From assembly GCA_013823135.1 (NCBI GenBank), contig PNLP01000016.1, positions 62,001 through 126,000 on the forward strand: a DNA stretch of 64,000 bases, in the 5' to 3' direction. The DNA comes from Planctomycetaceae bacterium (lineage in GTDB: Bacteria > Planctomycetota > Planctomycetia > Gemmatales > Gemmataceae). Positions 8,149 through 16,664 of the stretch are shown here, piece by piece. Under the pieces are notes generated by a model. It saw only the letters and a list, made by a program, of their open reading frames with translations, was not told the origin of the DNA and did no database searches. The position numbers and the translations under genes were made by a program. Within the stretch, counting starts at the first letter, position 1. Each line of letters starts with the position of its first letter.

Positions 8149-9723
8149 ATGAGCATGTTCGACTGGCTCTTCCGTCGTAATCGCAAAACCGAGAACGTGC
8201 CGCTCGTTCCGCCGCCCGCACCCGCACCAGTCGCTGACGTGCCTCGCGCCGAGGCGAAGCCGCAAGCGGCAACTCCATCACCTGTCGATCCATATGGCAG
8301 CGAGTTCCTGCCGATCACACGCGGCGAAATCATTGATGCCTCGAAGAAGGGGAATCTGCTCTCGACCGCGTTTCAGTTCGGTCGCCCGAGCGTCATTCCG
8401 CCAGCCGCCGATCCGCGAACGCACCTCATTGACCGGGCACTCGTCACGAATGGGTTACTCACACCGGAGGATTTGACCGAGATTCACCGGGTCGGGGATG
8501 AGTACGAGAAGGTTAAGCCGACCGAGATTGGCATGGCCGCGGCCGCAGGTTTGGCTGGTGATGCCGCCGTGAAAGCCTACAAGGCGGACAAGGAACGCCG
8601 TAAGGCTCAGAAAAAAGCGGAATCGGCCGCACGCAAGGCGGCTCGCATCGAAGCGGTGAAAGCACGCCGCGCCACAGACATCATCTTCCTCGGGCGTGGC
8701 GTCTCGGGAAAGCTCCACCTGCGATTGAGCGACGAGGCCCGGTTGGCTGAGCGGGAATTGCCGGTCATGCATACACCGGCTGATGTCGCGAAGCTGCTCG
8801 GCTTGAGCATCAAGGAACTGCGCTGGCTCGCGTTCCACACCGAGGTCGCCACCCGCACGCACTACGTCAAATTCCAGATTCCGAAGAAGTCCGGCGGAAT
8901 GCGAACGCTGGCTGCGCCGCACAAGAAACTCAAGGCCGCGCAGCATTCCATTCTTTCAAACATCGTCAGTCGGCTCCCGGTGACTGAGGCCGCACACGGG
9001 TTTGTCGCGGGGCGTGGGATCGTGTCGAACGCCAACCCGCACGTCGGCAAAACTGTGGTCGTGAATCTCGATCTGGAGAACTTCTTCCCGACGGTCGTGT
9101 TCCCGCGAGTCCGTTCGGTCTTCGAACGCTACGGCTATTCCGGGAGCGTCGCCACAATCCTCGCGCTGCTCTGCACCGAGTGCCCGCGAGCTACCGTGAC
9201 ATATGCCGGGGTGCAGTACGAAGCATCAACTGGCCCGCGTGGCTTGCCGCAAGGCGCACCCACAAGTCCGGGGATCTCGAACCAGGTGGCACGCAAACTC
9301 GACAAGCGATTGCTCGGGGTCGCGGCGAAACTCGGTCTTACCTACACCCGCTACGCCGACGACCTCACCTTTTCGGGTGGCGAGGCACTCAACAGCAAAA
9401 CCGGCTGGTTGCTCGCGAAAGTCCGGCACATCGCACAAGAAGAAGGGTTCGCGGTCAACGAGAAGAAGACTCGCGTGATGCGCCGCAGTGCTGCACAGTT
9501 GGTCACGGGCGTGGTGGTGAACGAGAAGCCTTCCATCAGTCGCGATGAACTCCGCCGCCTCCGTGCGATCTTGCATCGTGCGAAGACGGAGGGCCTCGAA
9601 GCTCAGAACCGTGAGGGGCGGCCGAACTTCCGCGACTGGCTCATCGGAAAGATCGCATTTGTCAGCATGGTCCGCCCCGACGTGGGGGGTAAACTGAAAG
9701 CGGCGCTCGACGCGCTCAGTTAG
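8149..9723 (+). CDS. Retron-type reverse transcriptase 1
   Basis: 524 residues. RT motifs in order: GGMRTLAAPHKKLK (finger), VNLDLENFFPTV (motif A with Asp), LPQGAPTSPGISN near residue 366 (motif B), YADDL at 402-406 (catalytic Asp pair), EEGFAVNEKKT and QLVTGVVVN. Both retron-specific signatures are present: NAxxH (NANPH, residues 294-298) and VTG (452-454). About 200 residues precede the RT core. They include a Pro-rich stretch and a Lys/Ala/Arg-rich helix at roughly 140-170, reminiscent of the extended N-termini of myxobacterial retron RTs. ATG 8149 is preferred over the in-frame GTG at 8125. It would copy the msd of the RNA at 6182-6394 into msDNA. Confidence 0.93.
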   Translation: MSMFDWLFRRNRKTENVPLVPPPAPAPVADVPRAEAKPQAATPSPVDPYGSEFLPITRGEIIDASKKGNLLSTAFQFGRPSVIPPAADPRTHLIDRALVTNGLLTPEDLTEIHRVGDEYEKVKPTEIGMAAAAGLAGDAAVKAYKADKERRKAQKKAESAARKAARIEAVKARRATDIIFLGRGVSGKLHLRLSDEARLAERELPVMHTPADVAKLLGLSIKELRWLAFHTEVATRTHYVKFQIPKKSGGMRTLAAPHKKLKAAQHSILSNIVSRLPVTEAAHGFVAGRGIVSNANPHVGKTVVVNLDLENFFPTVVFPRVRSVFERYGYSGSVATILALLCTECPRATVTYAGVQYEASTGPRGLPQGAPTSPGISNQVARKLDKRLLGVAAKLGLTYTRYADDLTFSGGEALNSKTGWLLAKVRHIAQEEGFAVNEKKTRVMRRSAAQLVTGVVVNEKPSISRDELRRLRAILHRAKTEGLEAQNREGRPNFRDWLIGKIAFVSMVRPDVGGKLKAALDALS

Positions 9724-9742
9724 CTCCCCACCGAGGTTCCTC

Positions 9743-10675
9743 ATGCGTTTGCTCCTCTCCGCTGTTGCGCTCACGTTTCCGTTTCACGCGGTCGCTGCTG
9801 ATCCCGCACCTGCTTATCGCGTGCTCGCACAGGACAAGGGCCACGTCGCCATCGTCGGTGCCGATGGCAAGGTCGAGTGGGAGGTCGAGTGCAAGCACAA
9901 CTCGCACGACATTGCACTGCTCCCCAACGGAAACATCCTGTTCAACTCCGGCGGCGCTGCGGTCACCGAGATGACGCCGAAGAAAGAAATTGTCTGGAAG
10001 TACGAGGCGAAGCCGACCCCTGCGAACAAGGGTCGCGTCGAGGTTCACGCGTTCCAGCGTCTTGCCGATGGGAACACGATGGTCGCGGAAAGTGGCAACC
10101 GACGTATCGTCGAGGTGGACAAGGATGGCAAGATCGTGAAGGAAATCGCTCTGACCGTGAACAAGCCAGATGCCCACCGCGACACGCGGTTGGTTCGCAA
10201 ACTCGACAGCGGCAACTACCTCGTGTGCCACGAAGGCGACGGTTGCGTCCGCGAGTACGACGAGAAGGGGAAGGTGGTGTGGGAGTACAAACTGGAACTC
10301 GGCAGTCGGCCGCGGTCGGGTGGGCACGGTCCGGAAGGGCACGGCGTTGAGGTGTTCAGCGCGATCCGGCTCAAGAACGGCAACACGCTGATCGGCGGCG
10401 GAAACAACAACCGCGTGCTGGAAGTGGATAAAGAAGGTAAGATTGTCTGGAGCATCGACCAGAAGGAGTTGCCGGGCATCACCCTGGCGTGGGTTACGAC
10501 GGTGAACGTCCTGCCGAATGGCAACGTGGTCGTCGGGAACTGTCACGCCGGACCAGATAACCCGCAGATGTTCGAGGTGACACGCGAGAAGAAGGTCGTG
10601 TGGACCTTCAAGAACTTCACCGTGTTTGGGAATAGTTGTGCTGCAAGTCAAATTTTGCCACCGGCCACTCCTTGA
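9743..10675 (+). CDS. Exported PQQ-like beta-propeller repeat protein
   Basis: 310 residues with an N-terminal signal peptide (MRLLLSAVALTFPFHAVAA), so exported. The body repeats a blade-like pattern of DGKVEWE..., GNILF..., GNTMVAESGNRRIVEVDKDGKIV..., GNTLIGGGNNNRVLEVDKEGKIVW, typical of beta-propellers built from PQQ/arylsulfotransferase-like repeats. No catalytic residues are evident. It starts 19 bases after the retron RT but looks like an ordinary chromosomal gene. The C-terminus (NSCAASQILPPATP) ends abruptly where relatives, as I remember them, run on for a few more residues, so a small 3' frameshift is possible. Confidence 0.75.
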   Translation: MRLLLSAVALTFPFHAVAADPAPAYRVLAQDKGHVAIVGADGKVEWEVECKHNSHDIALLPNGNILFNSGGAAVTEMTPKKEIVWKYEAKPTPANKGRVEVHAFQRLADGNTMVAESGNRRIVEVDKDGKIVKEIALTVNKPDAHRDTRLVRKLDSGNYLVCHEGDGCVREYDEKGKVVWEYKLELGSRPRSGGHGPEGHGVEVFSAIRLKNGNTLIGGGNNNRVLEVDKEGKIVWSIDQKELPGITLAWVTTVNVLPNGNVVVGNCHAGPDNPQMFEVTREKKVVWTFKNFTVFGNSCAASQILPPATP

Positions 10676-10753
10676 TCGGTGTTGTTGGGAACAACTCTCA
10701 CGGCTCCGAAACACAATGAGCACGTCTGAACTTTTTCGGTTTCGGAGCCGGCC

Positions 10754-11368
10754 GTGACAGACGATCCCGTTCAAGATATTGGGCCGCATCACAACACCTC
10801 GACGGGCTGGCTCGAGCGAGTCCGGGCCGGTGAGCCGTCAGCCTGGCAAACCTTTGTCAGGCTGTATGGCCCGTTGATTTATCACTGGTGCCAGCGGTCT
10901 GGCCTTCAGGCGGCGGATGCGGCAGACGTTGGCCAGGATGTGTTCCGCGCCGTTCTCATCGCCATCCCCCAGTTTCAACGTGAAGCAGACGGCAGCTTTC
11001 GTGGGTGGCTGCGAGTGATCACCCGAAACAAGGTTCGGGACTTCTTGAGAGAACGAACGAGAGTGCCCGGAGCTGGTGGGGATATTGGGAACCAGTTGGC
11101 CAGCGTTGCGGCCGACCCGACCCCGGGTGAAGTCATCGACCCGGAAGAGGAGCGAATCCTCTACCGCCGAGCGCTGGAACTCGTCCTCGCCGAACACCGT
11201 GACGACACGCGGCAGGCGTTTCTGCGGGTGGTCATCGACCGGCAGGATCCCGCCGCCGTGGCCTCTGACCTTGGCTTAACGGTGAACGCGATTTACCTGG
11301 CCAAGTCCCGAATCCTTCGGCGGCTTCGAGAGGAGTTCGCGGGCCTGCTGGAACCGCAATCCGATTAA
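10754..11368 (+). CDS. ECF-type RNA polymerase sigma factor
   Basis: 204 residues. Region 2 is visible (WQTFVRLYGPLIYHWCQRSGLQAADAADV then FRGWLRVITRNKVRDFLR) and region 4 has the HTH PAAVASDLGLTVNAIYLAKSRILRRLREE. The D-(V)-GQDVFRAV segment is the planctomycete form of region 2.2. Start is GTG 10754. The next gene, 21 bases on, is a kinase with a Cys/His-rich N-terminus. Such sigma-kinase pairs are common in Planctomycetes, where the kinase is thought to control the sigma factor. Its regulon cannot be deduced here. Confidence 0.92.
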   Translation: MTDDPVQDIGPHHNTSTGWLERVRAGEPSAWQTFVRLYGPLIYHWCQRSGLQAADAADVGQDVFRAVLIAIPQFQREADGSFRGWLRVITRNKVRDFLRERTRVPGAGGDIGNQLASVAADPTPGEVIDPEEERILYRRALELVLAEHRDDTRQAFLRVVIDRQDPAAVASDLGLTVNAIYLAKSRILRRLREEFAGLLEPQSD

Positions 11369-11389
11369 CCTCTCCGCAGTCGAGATCAC

Positions 11390-13501
11390 ATGAACCGACT
11401 CCCCCCAGAGGAACCAACCGGGCCATGTCCCGCACGCCCCACGCTCATCGCGTATCAGGCCGGTCGGCTCAGCGGGCCGGATGAAGATCGCCTCGCCGGG
11501 CACGTCGAAACCTGCGAGACCTGCATCTCGACGATCCGGGAACTCAGCAACACGCCGCTCGATGCGTTCGAGGCGAAACTCCTCAGATTCTGCGCCGACC
11601 GGAGCGACCTTCTCGATACCTCTCACCCCGCTTACATCCGGCTTGAAGCTGGTGCGCTGGAGTTACTCGACCACGACACCTGCTCCATCGGTGGAGAAGG
11701 TGCTGCCAGCACCGATCTGGAAGTCACCAGCGTCGGGAAGATCGGGCCATACACGATCATTGATGTCCTCGGTCGCGGTGGAATGGGTGTCGTCTTCCGG
11801 GCGTTTCACGAGGGCTTGAAGCGGCCCGTCGCTCTCAAAACCCTCCACGCCGCGGCGTATAACCGGCCCGAGTCGCTCGCGCGTTTTCGAGTCGAGGGTG
11901 AAGCTGTCGCACGACTCGATCACCCGAACATCGTCCGCGTCTACGACAGCGGGGAGAGCGATGGTCAACAGTACCTCGCAATGGAGTTGATCGAAGGCGA
12001 GACGCTGGCCCTGAGGCTGGGCCGCGACACGATGGGGCACCAGGACATCACACGATTGGTGCGGTCCCTCGCTGCGGCCATCGGGTATGCCCACGATCAG
12101 AACGTGATTCACCGCGACCTGAAGCCCTCGAACGTGCTCATCACCCGTGGCGGCATCCCCAAGGTTGTCGATTTCGGCCTCGCCCGTGTGATCGGCGAGA
12201 GTCCGCAACTCACCGCGTCCGACGCGGTCATGGGCACACCGAGTTACATGGCACCGGAACAGGCTGCGGGGCGTGTCGCAGACATCAACGAGCAGACCGA
12301 TATCTACGCGCTGGGGGTGATCCTCTACGAAGCGCTCACAGGGGCACCACCCTTCGTCGGGGAGAGCAAACTACGCATCATTCAGATGGTCCGCAAGGGT
12401 GAATTCGCTCCCCCGTCGCAAAGCAACCCGGAGATACCGCCGGCGCTGGAAACAATTTGCTTGCGCTGTCTTGAACCCCTCCAGAAAGATCGGTATCGTG
12501 GGGCACACGAGCTTGTTCAAGAGCTCGATCGCTTACTTGAAGGTAAGCCAATTCAGACCCGCCGGCCGAGCCGGTGGCGTTGGGTTGGTCGAGCTGCGCG
12601 GCGACGTGCCCCGGTGGCGCTCGCCGTCCTGCTACTCGCCACCGGGTTGGTCGGCGCCACCGCTGCCCTGATACCTCAGCAGCAGGCTGCGGCCATTCCC
12701 AATGGCGAATCGGAATCTGTGCGGCGTGAACTGGAGGTCGAACTGGACAAGGGTCGGCCGGTGACGCTCGTCGGCGAGACGGGGTATCCGAAGTGGTTCC
12801 GCTGGCGGGTCGGGAAGAATGCGCAACGAACCCACATCGAGCCCGACGGGACGTTCTCGGCCGAAGTGATCCAGAAAAACGTCATCGGGGTGCTTGAACT
12901 GCTCCCCGAGACGCGGACGGACCGGTACAAGCTCACCGCGCAGGTGCGGCACGACGTCGGCGGTTACGGGGGGTTCGTCGGGCTATACGTGGGCCACCGG
13001 ACTTACCCCTGGCAGACGACCGAGATTCACTGCCTCCACCACACCCGGTTCAGCGCCGTCACGCGGACGCCCCTGATCTTACGCCCCAACGGCAAGCCCG
13101 TGGTCACTGACAACGAGACGTTCCACATGTCCCTCGTGACCCGCCTGCACACCGGCGCGGCGGCCCCACTGAACCTGGACCAGGAGTTGAACGAAGTGGC
13201 CGGGGGTCGAATGGTGGCTCTCGGGCCGCGGAACGGGGTCTGGCACGACTTTGAACTGGACGTGTCGCCCGACGGAATCGTCGCTACCATGGCCGGCCAC
13301 GTGATGAAGATCCCCGGTGCTGACCTGACCCCGGAAGCGCTGTTCCTCAAGGCCGCGCAGCTCCGGGGCTGCCACCCGGAAGACCCGGCGATTCAGAACC
13401 TCCGCCCGGAGTTCACCCCGAGGGGCGGCCTCGGGCTCATCGTGTTCCCGAACAATGCCGCCTCGATCCGCCGCGTGACCGTGACCCCGCAACCGAAGTA
13501 G
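11390..13501 (+). CDS. Membrane Ser/Thr protein kinase with zinc-finger-like N-terminus
   Basis: 703 residues. The N-terminus (about 1-60) has HVETCETC, the H-x3-C-x2-C pattern of zinc-binding anti-sigma domains. The kinase domain follows (about 120-390): LGRGGMG loop near 127, VALK lysine, HRDLKPSN (His241), DFGLA, and MAPEQAAG. One membrane helix at about 405-428 (APVALAVLLLATGLVG). The remaining 270 residues are outside the cytoplasm and look like a beta-rich sensor (WHDFELDVSPDG...), akin to the glucanase-like DUF1080 fold, which is a guess. Paired with the ECF sigma gene 21 bases upstream, so it probably transmits an envelope signal to it. Confidence 0.9.
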   Translation: MNRLPPEEPTGPCPARPTLIAYQAGRLSGPDEDRLAGHVETCETCISTIRELSNTPLDAFEAKLLRFCADRSDLLDTSHPAYIRLEAGALELLDHDTCSIGGEGAASTDLEVTSVGKIGPYTIIDVLGRGGMGVVFRAFHEGLKRPVALKTLHAAAYNRPESLARFRVEGEAVARLDHPNIVRVYDSGESDGQQYLAMELIEGETLALRLGRDTMGHQDITRLVRSLAAAIGYAHDQNVIHRDLKPSNVLITRGGIPKVVDFGLARVIGESPQLTASDAVMGTPSYMAPEQAAGRVADINEQTDIYALGVILYEALTGAPPFVGESKLRIIQMVRKGEFAPPSQSNPEIPPALETICLRCLEPLQKDRYRGAHELVQELDRLLEGKPIQTRRPSRWRWVGRAARRRAPVALAVLLLATGLVGATAALIPQQQAAAIPNGESESVRRELEVELDKGRPVTLVGETGYPKWFRWRVGKNAQRTHIEPDGTFSAEVIQKNVIGVLELLPETRTDRYKLTAQVRHDVGGYGGFVGLYVGHRTYPWQTTEIHCLHHTRFSAVTRTPLILRPNGKPVVTDNETFHMSLVTRLHTGAAAPLNLDQELNEVAGGRMVALGPRNGVWHDFELDVSPDGIVATMAGHVMKIPGADLTPEALFLKAAQLRGCHPEDPAIQNLRPEFTPRGGLGLIVFPNNAASIRRVTVTPQPK

Positions 13502-13533
13502 TTCGCAACCGCCCTCGAATCCTGGAGTTTACC

Positions 13534-14208
13534 GTGCCCAACGACCTGATCATCAAGTTCCCCTCGAACCGCCACGACACAGAGGCAACAGCGCTGCCCG
13601 TCCCACTCGTCGCCGTGGGGTTGTGCCGGGCAGAAATAATTGACGCACAAGGCAATAAGCATAGGGTGAAGTCAGTTCAGGCCACACTGTACCAACTCAA
13701 CCCGGACGGCTCGCTCGGTCAGAAGCTCGCCAAGAAAAAAGCCAAACACATGCGTCCGTCGGGCGATCCGCGCTATCCGGGCTATCTGCACTGGGCCGTT
13801 CTGTTCAACGGAAACGGCATTGCCAGCAATCCGCCGCTGCACGTGCAACTGACCGCAGAGCCCGTATTCCACGGACCGAACACGCCCGCGACGGTGGACC
13901 CCGTGAACCTGTACCTCCTGGAATTCCCGCACCCGGTCGCACCCTACATCGATTTTCCACCGAACGCGTACACGATCACCGGCGACGAGTTGAACTCGTT
14001 CGTCTGCTACGGAACCTCAGACCCCTTGCCCGTCACCGCGCTGACGCTCGGCACGGCGACCCCGGTGGCCTTCGATTGGTACGAGGAGGAGCAGGGTTTC
14101 TGGTGGGGCGAGTTCAGTCCCGGGACCAGCCCGGGGACGGGCAACGGCGTGACTCTGCAATCGACCAACGCAGACGGGAGCCGGCAGCGGACTGTTGACA
14201 TCGCATAA
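13534..14208 (+). CDS. Hypothetical protein, 224 residues
   Basis: I do not recognise this protein. It starts with GTG 13534, with GGAG 7 bases upstream. No signal peptide or membrane helix. The sequence is Pro/Gly/Asn-rich with alternating beta-like stretches, and the C-terminal part (YEEEQGFWWGEFSP) is aromatic and acidic. It lies 32 bases behind the sensor kinase on the same strand, so it may be the last member of that transcript. Confidence 0.6.
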   Translation: MPNDLIIKFPSNRHDTEATALPVPLVAVGLCRAEIIDAQGNKHRVKSVQATLYQLNPDGSLGQKLAKKKAKHMRPSGDPRYPGYLHWAVLFNGNGIASNPPLHVQLTAEPVFHGPNTPATVDPVNLYLLEFPHPVAPYIDFPPNAYTITGDELNSFVCYGTSDPLPVTALTLGTATPVAFDWYEEEQGFWWGEFSPGTSPGTGNGVTLQSTNADGSRQRTVDIA

Positions 14209-14276
14209 TCGGTCCGCGTCTGATAAGATGAAAGGGCTCTCATGAGTTTCCTCTCCGACGCGAACCAGGTTTGCCC

Positions 14277-15278
14277 ATGACCGGCACTCGTCGTGCATTT
14301 ACCTTGATCGAGTTGTTGGTGGTGATCGCGATCATCGCCCTCCTGATCGGCCTACTGCTCCCGGCAGTGCAGAAGGTGCGGGAGGCCGCCGCCCGCGCCA
14401 AGTGCAGTAACAACCTCAAACAACTGGGCGTCGCGGCCCACAACTACCACGGCACGTGCCAGGCCTTCCCGGCTGGCACGCAGCCCGCGCCGTTCCTGGG
14501 CGCGTCCGCGCTGGTCATGCTCCTGCCCTACGTGGAGCAGAACGATCGATACCTTGCCTTCGACCGGACCAAGTTTCTCAAAGACACGCCCAACGACCCT
14601 GCGAAAGGGTTGGGCGACGTCCCGACGTTTCTGTGCCCGTCCGACACCTCGGCGGGTCAGGTGATGGTGGCGGGGTTGCCCGCGGGTCGGACGAATTACC
14701 ACGCCAACCTCGGCACGCACGCGAACGTGAGTGACGGCAACGGCTCGAAGTTGCCGGTGCATTTCGGGGTGTTCTCGAGTTCGAGTAGCGTGCGGATCAC
14801 GGACGTGACCGACGGAACCAGTAACACGGCGCTGTTCGCCGAGATCCGCCGGGGTGGCTCGCCGGGAAGCGACAAGTTCGACGTGACCAAGGCGTCGTCG
14901 ACGGCGTGGAACGTCTCAGGGACTGCGAACGCCTACGCGAACACCGCGAATAACACCGACCTGCAGGCCGACGCGGCGTTGCTCGCCGCTTGCAACGCGG
15001 CCGCGAGCACGGACAGCACCACCGGGCTATCGTACTTCGGATTCCAGGGCAATCTCGTCTACTACACCCACACGCTCCCCCCGAACTACACCGGTCGGGA
15101 TTGTCTGGGCGGCATGGCTCGGACCAACTTCCACCTCGCCTCGCGCAGCGCCCACACCGGCGGGGTGAACGTGGTCCTCGCCGACGGCTCGGTCCGGTTT
15201 GTGCGTGACTCCATCCCCTTCGGCACGTGGCGTGCGCTCGGCACTCGCGCCGGGGGCGAGACAAACAACCTGGAATGA
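14277..15278 (+). CDS. DUF1559 pseudopilin-like protein
   Basis: 333 residues. It begins with a type II pseudopilin/type IV pilin N-terminus: short basic leader, then RAFTLIELLVVIAIIALLIGLLLPAVQKVREAAAR, where prepilin peptidase would cut before Phe. The DUF1559 body follows (CSNNLKQLGVAAHNYH, DGTSNTALFAEI, and the C-terminal NVVLADGSVRFV motif). The family is greatly expanded in Planctomycetes; function is unknown, presumably cell-surface. ATG 14277 gives the usual MTGTRRAFTLIE start; a TTG lies 6 bases earlier. Confidence 0.95.
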   Translation: MTGTRRAFTLIELLVVIAIIALLIGLLLPAVQKVREAAARAKCSNNLKQLGVAAHNYHGTCQAFPAGTQPAPFLGASALVMLLPYVEQNDRYLAFDRTKFLKDTPNDPAKGLGDVPTFLCPSDTSAGQVMVAGLPAGRTNYHANLGTHANVSDGNGSKLPVHFGVFSSSSSVRITDVTDGTSNTALFAEIRRGGSPGSDKFDVTKASSTAWNVSGTANAYANTANNTDLQADAALLAACNAAASTDSTTGLSYFGFQGNLVYYTHTLPPNYTGRDCLGGMARTNFHLASRSAHTGGVNVVLADGSVRFVRDSIPFGTWRALGTRAGGETNNLE

Positions 15279-15297
15279 CGTGGCTACCTGACGCAAT

Positions 15298-16257
15298 TCA
15301 TGCCGGACGTTCGGCTACCGCGACGAGGCACTCGGCCCGACCCATCGCGTAAGCGCCCCACGCCGCTAACCGTGCGGCGGGACGCCAACTCAGCAGTTTT
15401 GCACCGAGACCACCCACTCCGGCGGCCCGAGCGCGACGGGCGCTGGCCCGCGTCCAACTCGCGTGGATGAGCCCTCGCAGCGACTTCAAGCGGAACCCGG
15501 CGGCTTGCACACTCGCCGTCAGGGTGGCCGGGGTGAAGTGGGTCAGGTGTCGGGGCACGTCGAGACCGAACCAGTGTTCCCCGAACCAACTCCGCGTCAA
15601 ACTCTCGAAGTTCGGAACCGCCACGACCAGACACCCGCCCGGCACGAGTAACCGATAAGCATCGCGGAGCACCTGGACCGGCTGGTGGACGTGTTCGAGT
15701 GCCTGCCACAGTGTGATCGCTTCGAACGATCCGGGAGCCAGCTCGGGGTTCGGGAGTGTACCGAAAATCGCCTCGTGGCCGAGCTTTTCACGCACGGTTC
15801 GGACGGCGTCCGGAGAGCAATCGAGTCCGGTCACGCGCCAGCCGAGTTCTGCCATTCGCGTCAGGTAGCTTCCCCCACCGCAGCCAAAGTCGAGGAGCCG
15901 GCCCGGTTTTGGGAGTGGCAACAGTCCGCGACGCTCGGGGCAGGGGTGCCCCGCCACGCGGCTCCAGAACCGCGAAGGCAACGGGCCGCCGCGTTCGGTC
16001 TTGGCTTCGTGCGGCGCGTAGTTCGGCGGGTAGAAGTTGCCGATCGTGTCGGGTGATGGCCGTGGGTTGGTGTATGCCAGGGAACACCGCCGACAGCTCA
16101 CCACGGCGAACCGTCTCCCGTCGCCTTCTGTGGGAGTAGGGTCCGACGCTTCCATGAGAAGATCGGCCTCATCCCGACCGCAGAGCGGGCAGGGGGTCTC
16201 TTCCCAGGTGAGGTTGCGTTCTGGGGCGAGTAGCGTGCGTGACGAAATCATCAGCAT
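15298..16257 (-). CDS. SAM-dependent methyltransferase with N-terminal zinc ribbon
   Basis: 319 residues. The N-terminus has two Cys pairs (CPLCG and CRRC, about 23-56) making a zinc ribbon. The Rossmann methyltransferase core follows: LLDFGCGGGSYL (SAM motif I), GLDCSPDAV (motif II acid), ITLWQALEHVHQP, and VPGGCLVVAVPN. This layout is common among methyltransferases in surface glycan clusters, but no glycan genes are seen here, so the substrate is unknown. The C-terminus (about 260-319) may contain membrane-associating helices. It converges on the DUF1559 gene with a 19-base gap. Confidence 0.85.
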   Translation of the reverse strand: MLMISSRTLLAPERNLTWEETPCPLCGRDEADLLMEASDPTPTEGDGRRFAVVSCRRCSLAYTNPRPSPDTIGNFYPPNYAPHEAKTERGGPLPSRFWSRVAGHPCPERRGLLPLPKPGRLLDFGCGGGSYLTRMAELGWRVTGLDCSPDAVRTVREKLGHEAIFGTLPNPELAPGSFEAITLWQALEHVHQPVQVLRDAYRLLVPGGCLVVAVPNFESLTRSWFGEHWFGLDVPRHLTHFTPATLTASVQAAGFRLKSLRGLIHASWTRASARRARAAGVGGLGAKLLSWRPAARLAAWGAYAMGRAECLVAVAERPA

Positions 16258-16353
16258 AGCGGCCCTTCCCTGAGCCGAGAGTGTGCGAGGTTGAGGGAGC
16301 GTAGCCGAAGTTGCGAACTGCCGTCAATCCAGGCTCAGGTGAGGTAAAAAGGA

Positions 16354-16601
16354 GGGTGTGCCACTGGTTTCCGGTGTGTGCTTGACGGTTTCGTGTGGAA
16401 TGAATTGCAATGGCAAGTCGCAAACGATTGAGATGTCGTGTGATGCGGTGAATGTGTTGATTCTGATATTCTTTCTTCCGGACAGGTCAACGCTTCCAGA
16501 ACGGTTCCACGGATGGGTGGGCATTTCGCCTGGAACCGATCAGAAGCACACATCCAACCGCATACCAGCAAGGGTTGACTCCGGAAACCAGTGGCACACC
16601 C
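16354..16601. repeat. MITE-like element with 21-bp perfect terminal inverted repeats
   Basis: Terminal inverted repeats 16354-16374 and 16581-16601 (start GGGTGTGCCACTGG) are perfect over 21 bases and 206 bases apart. No gene of meaningful length lies between them. This fits a non-autonomous miniature transposon. A-rich AAAAAGGA-like sequence flanks both ends, but I cannot define a clear target duplication. The structured 66-base element (16472-16537) lies inside. The rest of the 16258-16664 gap holds nothing else that I can support. Confidence 0.5.
16472..16537. repeat. 66-base conserved structured element, copy A
   Basis: Aligns without gaps to 49175-49240 (52 of 66 bases identical by hand count). 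The conserved heart is ATGGGTGGGCA framed by arms that can pair: here GGTTCCA (16503-16509) with TGGAACC (16531-16537). Copy B pairs a slightly different stem around the same loop. Function unknown; both copies lie behind minus-strand genes. Confidence 0.5.
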
Positions 16602-16664
16602 GAAAAAAGGAAACCCGGCCGCATCGGTGCGTCCGGGTTCGAGTTGGCGTTTGACGATGTGCGA

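Noticed and set aside
16335..16571. Similar short peptides coded by both copies of the 66-base element (FQA-CPP...-LTC-EE)
   Set aside because: The peptides match because the DNA matches; the frames are short, differ in length, and have no start with a ribosome site. DNA or RNA conservation explains it better.
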